The notes under the pieces are model-generated. The model ran no database searches. It was not told where the DNA came from and saw nothing but the letters and a program-made list of their open reading frames with translations. A stretch of 9,498 nt of DNA from Spirochaetia bacterium. GTDB taxonomy: Bacteria > Spirochaetota > Spirochaetia > Sphaerochaetales > Sphaerochaetaceae. Of this stretch, positions 1 through 7,338 are shown one piece after another (the first letter of the stretch is position 1; each line of letters starts with the position of its first letter). Both the position numbers and the translations under genes were made by a program. The stretch covers positions 1 through 9,498 of the forward strand of contig SABI01000089.1 of NCBI GenBank assembly GCA_009929055.1, written 5' to 3'.

Positions 1-741
1 ACGCAAAAGAGTTCCATTAGAATGATAAAGAGAGGGTATTTTACTTCCATCAATAATTTCTTCAATAGTAAGATTGCCTTCGATATCGGTGGTAGTTTGT
101 TGAGTCTCGATTGTCTTTCCTTCTACACTATATTCTCTTGTAACAATAAGAGAGGGATGGATAGTATTTTTAACCACCTCTTGGTCTAATTGCTCAGTAA
201 GAATCACCTGATCGCTTTCATAGGTATAAAAAGAGACGAGATTCTCTTTATCTATCCTTATCTCCCTTGAAAGGGCTAATGAGCCATCACTATTTCTCCA
301 ATAGGTAATAAGATGTTTCATAATTCCATTCACAATCTCTTTCTTTTCAACGAGTTGACCACGTTCGTATCTAAAAAGGGTACTGCTCATATTAGAGCCA
401 CTTTTTGTGGTGATGCTTTGAGGTAATCCTTTTTGAAACACACTCACCACCTCTAAAGAGACCATATCTTCATTATAGGTAGTAACGGTTACTGTTTTTT
501 CATCTTTTGAAAGTGATTCACCAATTATTTTTATCAATTCATTGTTATAGAATAAGGAAGAGATTGTTTTATTATCTGATTGTACTACTTGGAGGGTGTA
601 AGGGAACTGATCCTTCTCGCCATCATCTATCTCTTTTATCTTCAATCCTAGAGGGTTTGATTCAAACCAAGCTCCTTGAATAGTAAAAGTGATACTCATT
701 ATAATTAATAGAGTAGCAAGTCCCCTCTTTTTTGTCCTCAT
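1..741 (-). CDS. Exported protein of unknown function, partial (C-terminus beyond left edge)
   Basis: A reading frame starting with ATG at 741-739 stays open for 247 codons to position 1, with no stop in the window. It was found by reading the minus strand directly. The start overlaps the ftsY stop in an ATGA arrangement, which argues strongly for a real, translationally coupled gene. The N-terminus (MRTKKRGLATLLIIMSITFT) is basic and then hydrophobic, as in a Sec signal peptide, with likely cleavage near residues 22-24 before AWFES. The rest is hydrophilic and rich in Thr, Ser, Glu and short beta-like stretches (for example SLFYNNELIKI, TLFRYERGQLVEK, LITYWRNSDGSLA). These loosely resemble repeated strand-turn units of the kind seen in MORN- or YD-type proteins, but I cannot assign a family. 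It is probably periplasmic or surface-associated. Function is unknown. Confidence 0.85.
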   Translation of the reverse strand, partial: MRTKKRGLATLLIIMSITFTIQGAWFESNPLGLKIKEIDDGEKDQFPYTLQVVQSDNKTISSLFYNNELIKIIGESLSKDEKTVTVTTYNEDMVSLEVVSVFQKGLPQSITTKSGSNMSSTLFRYERGQLVEKKEIVNGIMKHLITYWRNSDGSLALSREIRIDKENLVSFYTYESDQVILTEQLDQEVVKNTIHPSLIVTREYSVEGKTIETQQTTTDIEGNLTIEEIIDGSKIPSLYHSNGTLLR

Positions 742-1610
742 GTAGTAATTCCTAGTAAGGTATTGAGGAACTCATCAATAGAGAACTCAGCAAAATCCCC
801 ATACCCTTCCCCTGTTCCAACAAAGGCGATAGGAAGATTGAGTGTATCGCATATTTGCACCAGAGACCCCCCTTTGGCTGCAGAATCATATTTAGTTAAC
901 ATAAGGGCATCTATCCCAATAGCATTGTGAAACATAGATGCTTGGGAGATACCATTTTGTCCTGTTGTGGCATCAATTACTAAAAACTTTTTATAATTCT
1001 TATTCGCTATCTTTGATTTAATTATCTTATCAATCTTTTGAAGTTCTCTCACAAGATGTTCTTTATTGTGCATCCTTCCAGCCGTATCTGCAAGTATTAA
1101 TTGCTCACCTTTTGCTTTTGCACTCTCAATTGCATCATATATAACAGCTCCTGGATCTGAATTAGGTGCTTGCTTTATGATACGAGTATCTGTTCTTTTT
1201 GCATGAAGTTCTAACTGATCAATTGCAGCCGCTCTGAAAGTGTCTGCGGCGGCTAAGAGGACGGTATTTCCTTTATTTTTATAATATTGCGCCATCTTGG
1301 CAATACTTGTTGTTTTACCAACTCCATTTACCCCTAAAATAAGGAAGATGTGTGGCCCATCTTCTCCAATTGTTGGGGAAAAAGAGCGCATCTTTTTATA
1401 GAGCATTTCTTTGATAGTAAGTTGTAAATCGCTCACCGATTTAATCTTCTCTTTCTTCGCTTTTTCTCTTAATGCATCGGAGAGTTCTATAGCGGTTTTA
1501 GCCCCTAAATCTCCTTCAATTAACATATCTTCTAGTTCTTCAAAAAACTCTTCATTAAGTTCTTTTATTCCAAATAATGCTTTGAGTCGACTACCAAAAC
1601 TTTTTTTCAT
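738..1610 (-). CDS. ftsY: Signal recognition particle receptor FtsY
   Basis: FtsY is the SRP receptor GTPase that docks ribosome-nascent chain-SRP complexes at the inner membrane for co-translational insertion of membrane proteins. The 290-residue protein has a helical N domain (about 1-80) followed by the SRP-type GTPase (NG) domain. All GTPase motifs are visible: P-loop GVNGVGKT (93-100), DTFRAAA (123-129), DTAGR (175-179), TKYD (239-242) and the closing GTGE (265-268). It is short because it lacks the long acidic A domain of E. coli FtsY; compact NG-only forms are common in other bacteria. The basic, amphipathic N-terminus (KKSFGSRLKALFG) could serve as the membrane-binding helix. An AGGA lies about 10 bases before the ATG. 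The stop overlaps the next gene by 4 bases, and the gap to the upstream gene is 22 bases. Ffh also has these motifs, but the lack of an M domain excludes it. Confidence 0.97.
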   Translation of the reverse strand: MKKSFGSRLKALFGIKELNEEFFEELEDMLIEGDLGAKTAIELSDALREKAKKEKIKSVSDLQLTIKEMLYKKMRSFSPTIGEDGPHIFLILGVNGVGKTTSIAKMAQYYKNKGNTVLLAAADTFRAAAIDQLELHAKRTDTRIIKQAPNSDPGAVIYDAIESAKAKGEQLILADTAGRMHNKEHLVRELQKIDKIIKSKIANKNYKKFLVIDATTGQNGISQASMFHNAIGIDALMLTKYDSAAKGGSLVQICDTLNLPIAFVGTGEGYGDFAEFSIDEFLNTLLGITT

Positions 1611-1632
1611 ATCTTATTTTTCCTGCTCTCTT

Positions 1633-2883
1633 CTATTTTGTACTACTATACTTAGTTTTTTCATAATAATCAAATAAACGATAGATTGTTTCAACTGAGC
1701 TCACCAAGGTAATTCCATTAAAAAATGAGTGGAGGGTATCTATTCCTTCAAAAGAACTTCTTGGAAGTAAGGAGGAGAGAACAAGGGTTACTCCCCCAAC
1801 AAAAACACTCCTGACAAGGGAAGTATAAAAAGCTCCTTGGACTTTAGGGACTATTGCAGAGTATTGAAGATGATCTCTTTTTAAAGAAATATCGATGTGG
1901 TTGATTGGAGAGTCAACAATGATGTGGCTAGAGGTGTAAGAGGGTTTTTTCGATGTTATAGTAAGGGGTAAAGGAGGATCAGTATATATATAGGGAAGAG
2001 AGACCTCTCCAATAGTAGGTAATGAACTCTTTATAGAGAGGTTACTTGAAATGAGCATAGGGGGATAGAGAATCTTTTCTAACTCAACGGAAACTTCTTG
2101 AGTTTCACCCCCCTTTAAGGAGAGGGTTATCTCTTTACTTGTATGGTAAGGAGCGCTAAAAATAAGGGTGATACTCTCTCCTTTTACCATAAGATAATCT
2201 CTATCTTCTATTAATTTCTCTTGTAGGTGAATAGAGAGAGTTGGGGTAAATGAGTTAATTGCTACTAAGGAGTTCTCACTTTTATCAAATAGGTTCATGA
2301 GGGTTCTTAGGAGAACTTTTTGGTACTCTTTTTTATTCATCTCAGGAACTAAAAGTTCTGTTACTCTCTTCTTTTCTCTACTACTCATTGAGTAGGTATC
2401 AATAAATATTCTATCTAAAGTGTCAAAAGGTTCAATGTGTGTGGTAATAATTTCATCAACATTGTGAATGAGGGAGAGATGGCGTAAAATGAGAGGGTCT
2501 CCATCTCTCACTTTATCAATTATCTCTTTCTTTTCTTCAATAAAGATATATTCTAACATTAAGGTTTTTTCAGTTATAGGTTCTATGAGCCACTCACTCT
2601 CCCCTTGTCTCCCCTTTCCTTGTAGGATTGAATCAACTTCCTTAGCTTTCTCTCTCTCACTATGTTGATTGAGTCTAAATTCAACTTCCTTTATCCTCTC
2701 AGGTGTTGCCAATAGAGAAGAAAATCTATTAAACATAAGGATGTGACTCTCTTTAAGGGTAGGATAAAGAGTGGTATCAAAATCAACAATTACCCCTACC
2801 CTATAGGTAGGAGTAGAATAGAGTGGGAAGAGGAGAAGAAATAATATAATGAGTATAAAGGATATGTTCTTCACCTTTAACAC
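1633..2883 (-). CDS. Exported/envelope protein of unknown function, possible PEGA-like domains
   Basis: The longest frame gives 416 residues from GTG at 2883-2881. A GTG at 2874-2872 (MKNISFILIILF...) is the better start, because the TAGG upstream lies at normal distance from it and it leaves a compact signal peptide. Hydrophobic residues run to about position 22, followed by STPTYRVGV, so the protein is probably exported. There is no lipobox cysteine. Residues about 30-230 are charged and mixed helical. Residues about 232-336 hold two beta-rich stretches (VKGESITLIFSAPYHTS, and VSLPYIYTDPPLPLTITSKK ending in HIDISLKRD) that look like PEGA-type surface domains; that comparison is by eye only. 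A hydrophobic stretch at about 355-373 may be a membrane anchor. I do not recognise the family. It lies between prfB (4- or 13-base gap depending on the start) and ftsY (22-base gap). Confidence 0.8.
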   Translation of the reverse strand: MLKVKNISFILIILFLLLFPLYSTPTYRVGVIVDFDTTLYPTLKESHILMFNRFSSLLATPERIKEVEFRLNQHSEREKAKEVDSILQGKGRQGESEWLIEPITEKTLMLEYIFIEEKKEIIDKVRDGDPLILRHLSLIHNVDEIITTHIEPFDTLDRIFIDTYSMSSREKKRVTELLVPEMNKKEYQKVLLRTLMNLFDKSENSLVAINSFTPTLSIHLQEKLIEDRDYLMVKGESITLIFSAPYHTSKEITLSLKGGETQEVSVELEKILYPPMLISSNLSIKSSLPTIGEVSLPYIYTDPPLPLTITSKKPSYTSSHIIVDSPINHIDISLKRDHLQYSAIVPKVQGAFYTSLVRSVFVGGVTLVLSSLLPRSSFEGIDTLHSFFNGITLVSSVETIYRLFDYYEKTKYSSTK

Positions 2884-2887
2884 CTAC

Positions 2888-3986
2888 CTATTCACTATTA
2901 AGCCACGTCAAAAATGATTCAATGAATGAGGAGATATCTCCATCCATAACAGCTTGAATATTTCCAATTTGTTCATTTGTTCTATGGTCTTTTACCATTG
3001 TATAAGGTTGAAAAACATATGAACGTATTTGGTTCCCCCAAGAGATCCCTTTCTTTTCAACTGCATACTCGGCATGTTCTTTAGCTTGCTCTTCTCTATA
3101 ATATTCATATAAGCGACTTGTGAGAATTTTCATTGCAAGGGCCTTGTTCATATGTTGACTGCGCTCATTTTGACAGGCTACAACTATTCCAGTTTTAAGG
3201 TGGGTGAGTCTTACCGCAGAGTCGGTTTTATTTACATGCTGTCCACCAGCTCCACCTGAGCGGTAGGTATCTATCCGAAGTTCAGATGGGTCGATAGTAA
3301 CTTCAACATCATCTTCTATTACAGGAGAAGCATATACGGATGTAAAAGAGGTATGTCGTCGTTTATTTGAGTCAAATGGGGAGATTCTTACTAATCGATG
3401 AACCCCTGCCTCTCCTTGCAAGTAGCCGTAGGCATACTCCCCTTTCACTTGCATTGTCACAGACTTCACTCCACCTTCTGCTTCTTGTAGGTCAACAATA
3501 TCTACTTTGAATCCGTTACGTTCACACCATCGCAAATACATTCTCATGAGCATACTTGCCCAGTCACACGCTTCTGTACCACCAGCGCCTGAGTGTACTG
3601 ATAAAAAGCAATCATTTTTATCATACTTACCTGATAAAAGTGTTTTAAGTCGTAAAGGACGATAAATCTTCTCCAATTCAAGGATGCTCTTGTCTACTTC
3701 TTGGTCAATTTCACTATCATCTTCATCGCTATAAAGGGAGATAAGTTCTTCAATGTTATTCACTTCATCAATGAGTTCTTTCCAAGGAATGTACATCTCT
3801 TTGATTTCATTGAGTTCTTTAAACAACTCTTCTGCCCGATTTTTATCATCCCAAAACCCCTCTTGAAGGGTCTCATTTTCTAATGATTCAATTTTCTTCT
3901 GAAGTTTACTGGGGTCAAAGTCCCCTCCATACGTCAAAAGCTTCTTCTTTTATCGTATCAAACAATTGTTGATGTTGAATATTCAT
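2888..3986 (-). CDS. prfB: Peptide chain release factor 2 (RF2), with programmed +1 frameshift
   Basis: RF2 reads UGA and UAA stop codons and triggers peptide release. Translation starts at ATG 3986-3984 behind a strong Shine-Dalgarno (AAGGAG). It runs 23 codons (MNIQHQQLFDTIKEEAFD, then VWRGL) to an in-frame TGA at 3917-3915, shifts +1 at CTT-TGA and continues as DPSKLQKK to the stop at 2888. The joined protein is 365 residues, the same length as E. coli RF2. In joined numbering, the UGA-specifying SPF tripeptide is at 202-204, and the catalytic GGQ is at 247-249 within SGGAGGQHVNKTDSAVRLTH. The residue just before GGQ is Ala. The start overlaps the stop of the GH57-like gene (ATGA), so the two are probably coupled. 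A single-frame annotation would start at TTG 3937 and lose the real N-terminus. Confidence 0.97.
3915..3928 (-). promoter_or_regulatory. prfB: RF2 autoregulatory +1 frameshift site
   Basis: On the minus strand the sequence reads GGAGGGGACTTTGA followed by C. This is an internal Shine-Dalgarno (GGAGG), a 3-base spacer (GGA), the slippery leucine codon CTT and the in-frame TGA (3917-3915) with C in the +4 position. It matches the architecture of the known RF2 site (SD, three bases, CUU UGA C). In known cases, low RF2 leaves the UGA unread, so ribosomes slip to +1 and make RF2; high RF2 terminates them at codon 24. The frame arithmetic fits: the TGA is codon 24 from the ATG at 3986, and the downstream frame continues with GAC at 3916-3914. 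Confidence 0.97.
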
Positions 3987-5926
3987 GCTAACTCCTTCTT
4001 ATGTTGTCGTACTGTTCTCCTTTCTATTCGCCACCCTATTGTCCATGTTTTAAACTCTCCACTTTTTAAATCAAATGGGCAGCTCAATAAAAATAGAGAG
4101 TATTGATATAATGATTCTTTTCCCATCATCGTTTCAAGGTCTACAATAGATTCGTCTTTATAAAGGGAAAATCTGATATCAGAAGCAATGGACAACATTG
4201 TTTTATTATATTCATCTGAAATCCTAAAGTTATTTAAGTTCGGAAATATTTTATGATCTTCGTTGAGAACTCTATTTTTACTCTTTTCAACCGTATAGAG
4301 CTGTCTCTGCACAGGCTGCTGTCCAAGAGAAATATTCATTTCAGTTGCAAATATTCCTTTAGATTGACGAGGGCCACGATTGGTGAGGGTATATTGAATC
4401 ACTACGGAACTACTTTTTAATTGGTATACTTTTTTTATCTCAACCGAACCTATAGAAAAGGGAACATGTTCTAAGTCAAGTGAAGTAGAAACTTCTTCCC
4501 CTTTGTCATCTACTTCAAGTGTCCAATAGTGTGAGGATGTATCATATGCTTTAGTTTTATCATATTGAGTAAAATCTTCAAATGAATGGGGTAATAACAC
4601 ATCATTAAAGAGTCGTTGAGGAACTCCATCTTCGAGATATCTTAAATTATGTCGTGTAATTTCTTTACTAGAGCCACTAAAGGTATCCCCATAATTCCAT
4701 CCTGTAACAAGATAATTCAACTCACTAAGGACTCCCCCTTTACGGTTTATCACCCCTAATAGGTTTCTACTTTTCAAAATAACTTCATTGTATCCATCAA
4801 AATCGATATCTACCTCTCGAGGATAGGTAATTCCCTCATATTGGGCAATAAGTTTTTCAGCCTCATTAAGATGTTTATAGATATACTGTCGATATTCACT
4901 CCTATAACAGCCGCCAGATGAATCAAGGACAAAAGGACCCCCACTTTGACTCTTCATAATTAGAGTTTCAACCCTTTTCCTTACATCTTTATTTTTTTTA
5001 TAGAGCCTAGCGAGTTCACTCACATAGACAAGTCTCCCATAGAGGTGGAGTAGTTCATTGTGTTCTATGAGCATCTCATTGACACAACTCATCCCTTGAT
5101 GATGAGAATCATTGCCATACCACCCCGTAAGTAAATATCCCTTCTTTAGATTACTTAGGCTTGTTGGAAATGCACTTAGCAGCTTCGTTTGTTTATTTCC
5201 GTTTTCAATTATTGCAAATATTTTTTCAAATATTGAAAGGGGAGATGGTTTAAGGGTATTAGAGTTACTTGCTTGATACATATGATCTAGATTAATCATC
5301 ACAACATCTACTTTTTCATTATGAGAAAAATCTAACTGTTGTAATGATTGCTCCAATTCATCAAGGGTAATTTTATTACTTCGAAGAAGGTCTATTGCTT
5401 GTTCCACCGTATGGTTAATAGGGAATACTTCAATTGTTTTTCCAATATCTTGCATCACAAAAGGCTCTTCTTGATACGTCTGTTCAGTATTGGAGTTATA
5501 GGTAGAGATTAAAAGGCGGTCTACTGAGCATACTTGCATAGTAGAGACAAAATTAGGGGACCACATTTGATTGAAAAGCCACATACTTTTAGGCCTTTTC
5601 CCAAATCGTTTTCTAATAAATGTTGTAGTAGCTTCAATATGGCTAGATCTATCTTTAGGGTGCAATAGCGATAATAGTGGTTGGTAAAAAGCCCCTGTAA
5701 TTAATTCTATTTGATCTTTTTTCACAAGGTCTGCAATGAGCATATTGATTTCAGGATGGTAGAGTTCAAACCATTCAAAAACTGTTCCTGAAAGAAATAG
5801 GTGAATCTGTTTATGAGGATGTTGATACATGTAGGTGAGTACAGGTTTATATACCTCGCTAAGAAGGTTTTCCAATATAAACGTTGGAGTACCTGGAGCA
5901 ATTTGACTGTACACACCACAAATCAT
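3983..5926 (-). CDS. GH57-family protein (4-alpha-glucanotransferase/alpha-amylase-like), probably catalytically divergent
   Basis: This 647-residue protein resembles GH57 alpha-glucan enzymes. The N-terminal (beta/alpha)7-like region contains ELITGAFYQPLL (74-85), matching the EILTGGFYEPIL-type motif, and WLFNQMWSP (116-124), matching the WLTERVWQP-type motif. A middle region (about 270-360) and a C-terminal beta-rich region beginning DIDFDGYNEVILKS (373-386) fit the GH57-associated DUF1925 and DUF1926 domains. In the known family the glutamate of WLTERVW is the nucleophile; here that place holds Asn119. The HxHQP-like first motif is reduced to YSQIAPG (6-12). An aspartate at 214 (INLDHMY) may correspond to the acid/base Asp, but the DGEKFG context is gone. 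There is no signal peptide, so it is cytoplasmic. It may be a pseudoenzyme or glucan-binding regulator, or have altered chemistry. It lies 11 bases after rnfB behind a weak AAGG, and overlaps prfB by 4 bases. Confidence 0.82.
   Translation of the reverse strand: MICGVYSQIAPGTPTFILENLLSEVYKPVLTYMYQHPHKQIHLFLSGTVFEWFELYHPEINMLIADLVKKDQIELITGAFYQPLLSLLHPKDRSSHIEATTTFIRKRFGKRPKSMWLFNQMWSPNFVSTMQVCSVDRLLISTYNSNTEQTYQEEPFVMQDIGKTIEVFPINHTVEQAIDLLRSNKITLDELEQSLQQLDFSHNEKVDVVMINLDHMYQASNSNTLKPSPLSIFEKIFAIIENGNKQTKLLSAFPTSLSNLKKGYLLTGWYGNDSHHQGMSCVNEMLIEHNELLHLYGRLVYVSELARLYKKNKDVRKRVETLIMKSQSGGPFVLDSSGGCYRSEYRQYIYKHLNEAEKLIAQYEGITYPREVDIDFDGYNEVILKSRNLLGVINRKGGVLSELNYLVTGWNYGDTFSGSSKEITRHNLRYLEDGVPQRLFNDVLLPHSFEDFTQYDKTKAYDTSSHYWTLEVDDKGEEVSTSLDLEHVPFSIGSVEIKKVYQLKSSSVVIQYTLTNRGPRQSKGIFATEMNISLGQQPVQRQLYTVEKSKNRVLNEDHKIFPNLNNFRISDEYNKTMLSIASDIRFSLYKDESIVDLETMMGKESLYQYSLFLLSCPFDLKSGEFKTWTIGWRIERRTVRQHKKELA
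3992..3997 (-). promoter_or_regulatory. prfB: Ribosome binding site deciding the prfB start
   Basis: AAGGAG on the minus strand ends 5 bases before the ATG at 3986-3984. It lies inside the last codons of the upstream GH57-like gene. It supports the ATG in the pre-frameshift frame over the TTG at 3937. Confidence 0.85.
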
Positions 5927-5937
5927 ATACGATTACC

Positions 5938-6735
5938 TTATTTTGCTGCAATAATACATTTTGTTGGACAGGCAGCAGCAGCTCCTTCTATTTCATCACT
6001 TGGTTTAGAATAATCTATAGCAGAGAGATTGTCAGTTACCACACATCCTGAAAGGGGAAATTTTCTTACACAAATATTACAGGCTATACATCCTACACTA
6101 CAAATCTTTCTAACCACAGCCCCTTTGTCATGGTTATTACAGGCAACTACATGGCTCCCCCTATAAGGGATCATTTTAATTACGTGTGTTGGACAAACAA
6201 GGGTACATTTTTTACATCCGATACAAAGTTCTGGGTTCACAACAATATTGCCAATTTCATCTTTATAGATAGCATCAACTGGACAAACTTCAATACAAGA
6301 ACCTAGATGATGACAGCCATATTTACAAGATGCTTCCCCTTTAAATAAAAGATGAGCTGCATTACAATTTGAAACTCCCATATACGTATAATCTTGTGCA
6401 CTAACTTCGTGGTTCCCTTTACAATGGACAAAAGCAACCATTTTTTCAGCTGTCTCTCCCCCATCTACTCCTAATATCTTTCCCACAGCGAGAGTGGTTT
6501 TTGCACCACCTGGGCTACATAGTCCATTTTCAGCGCTCCCTTTTGAAAGAGCATCTGCATATCCTGCGCACCCTGGAAAGCCACAAGCTCCACAGTTAGC
6601 TCCAGGGAGAACTGTAAGGATTTGTTCAGCGCGTACATCTTTAGTTACAGCAAATTTCTTTGCTGCAATTGCAAGAAGTACTCCAAGGGCAAGACCAAGA
6701 GAGGCGATAATTAAAAAAGCAAATAATATATTCAT
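5938..6735 (-). CDS. rnfB: Rnf electron transport complex subunit B (ferredoxin-type Fe-S protein)
   Basis: RnfB accepts electrons from reduced ferredoxin and passes them into the Rnf complex. The 265-residue protein has one N-terminal membrane helix (about 3-25). Next is the Fes-type [4Fe-4S] domain (Cys48, 51, 56 and 73, CGACGFPGC pattern). A ferredoxin pair follows: CKYGCHHLGSCIEVCP (Cys137, 141, 147, 151) and CIGCKKCTLVCP (Cys171, 174, 177, 181). A second, degenerate ferredoxin pair has CSVGCIACNIC (Cys212, 216, 219, 222), with Phe226 where the fourth Cys before Pro is expected, and a final repeat reduced to ACPTKC (Cys256, 260). That pair can hold one cluster (216, 219, 222, 256), but all four ligands of the other seem lost. 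The start ATG lies 7 bases after rnfA, with only a weak AGGA inside the end of rnfA. Confidence 0.97.
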   Translation of the reverse strand: MNILFAFLIIASLGLALGVLLAIAAKKFAVTKDVRAEQILTVLPGANCGACGFPGCAGYADALSKGSAENGLCSPGGAKTTLAVGKILGVDGGETAEKMVAFVHCKGNHEVSAQDYTYMGVSNCNAAHLLFKGEASCKYGCHHLGSCIEVCPVDAIYKDEIGNIVVNPELCIGCKKCTLVCPTHVIKMIPYRGSHVVACNNHDKGAVVRKICSVGCIACNICVRKFPLSGCVVTDNLSAIDYSKPSDEIEGAAAACPTKCIIAAK

Positions 6736-6742
6736 AACAGTA

Positions 6743-7333
6743 CTATCCTAAAAGATTGGTTAATAGTGATTTGTCAAATGCCATAAAAGCAAGAGCCATA
6801 AGTCCTCCACTAATAAAGGCAATTGGAACACCCCTAAAAGCTTTGCGAACTGGATGTAAGTCGAGTCTTTCTCTAATATTACTCATCAATACGAGAGCTA
6901 AAGTAAACCCGAGCCCTGCAGCAATTCCTGCTACAAAACTTTGCATTAAATTATAGCCACTCGTAATATTGATAAGGGCAATACCTAATACAGCACAGTT
7001 TGTAGTAATAAGGGGAAGAAAGATCCCTAGTGCTTGGTAAAGACTAGGAGAATTCTTTTGAATAACCATTTCAACAAATTGAACAAGAGCTGCTATAACT
7101 AAGATAAAGCTAAGTGTTTGTAAATAGGTGAGATTTAATGGCACTAACATAAAGGTATAGACCAAGTAGGTAATAATTGAAGCTATCCCCATTACAAAGG
7201 TAACAGCCATCCCCATCCCTATAGCAGACTCACTATTTTTAGAGACCCCAATAAAAGGACATAAGCCTAAAAATTGAGTTAAAATAAAGTTATTAATAAA
7301 AATATATGTAATAAATAATCCAACATACACCAT
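6743..7333 (-). CDS. rnfA: Rnf electron transport complex subunit A (membrane protein)
   Basis: RnfA is one of two homologous integral membrane subunits (with RnfE) at the core of the Rnf ion pump. In known Rnf/NQR structures the pair shares a membrane-embedded Fe-S centre bound by conserved cysteines. The 196 residues are almost wholly hydrophobic, consistent with six helices, and match the usual length of about 190-200. The diagnostic motifs are FLGLCPFIGVSK (Cys25) and TTNCAVLGIALIN (Cys113). The start ATG follows rnfE by 5 bases with a G-rich Shine-Dalgarno (AAGGGGGT), and rnfB follows after 7 bases. The NqrE subunit of the NQR pump is the closest alternative, but the neighbouring rnfB and rnfG decide for Rnf. 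Confidence 0.96.
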   Translation of the reverse strand: MVYVGLFITYIFINNFILTQFLGLCPFIGVSKNSESAIGMGMAVTFVMGIASIITYLVYTFMLVPLNLTYLQTLSFILVIAALVQFVEMVIQKNSPSLYQALGIFLPLITTNCAVLGIALINITSGYNLMQSFVAGIAAGLGFTLALVLMSNIRERLDLHPVRKAFRGVPIAFISGGLMALAFMAFDKSLLTNLLG

Positions 7334-7338
7334 AGTAA

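Noticed and set aside
738..1610. The ftsY-like gene as ffh (SRP54)
   Set aside because: The GTPase motifs are shared, but the protein ends right after the G domain and has no methionine-rich M domain.
1411..1677. 88-residue plus-strand frame over the ftsY start
   Set aside because: It lies antisense to ftsY, is Ser/Phe-rich low-complexity sequence, and has no support as a gene.
2888..3937. prfB annotated as a 349-residue gene from TTG at 3937
   Set aside because: This frame is only the post-frameshift part. The ATG at 3986 with AAGGAG, the GGAGG/CTT/TGA signal and the 365-residue joined length show the true start.
5722..5919. 65-residue minus-strand frame inside the GH57-like gene
   Set aside because: It is an out-of-frame overlap within a long coherent coding sequence, with no ribosome site of its own.
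6494..6751. 85-residue plus-strand frame opposite the N-terminus of rnfB
   Set aside because: It is a shadow of the conserved Cys/Gly/Ala-rich rnfB coding sequence on the other strand.
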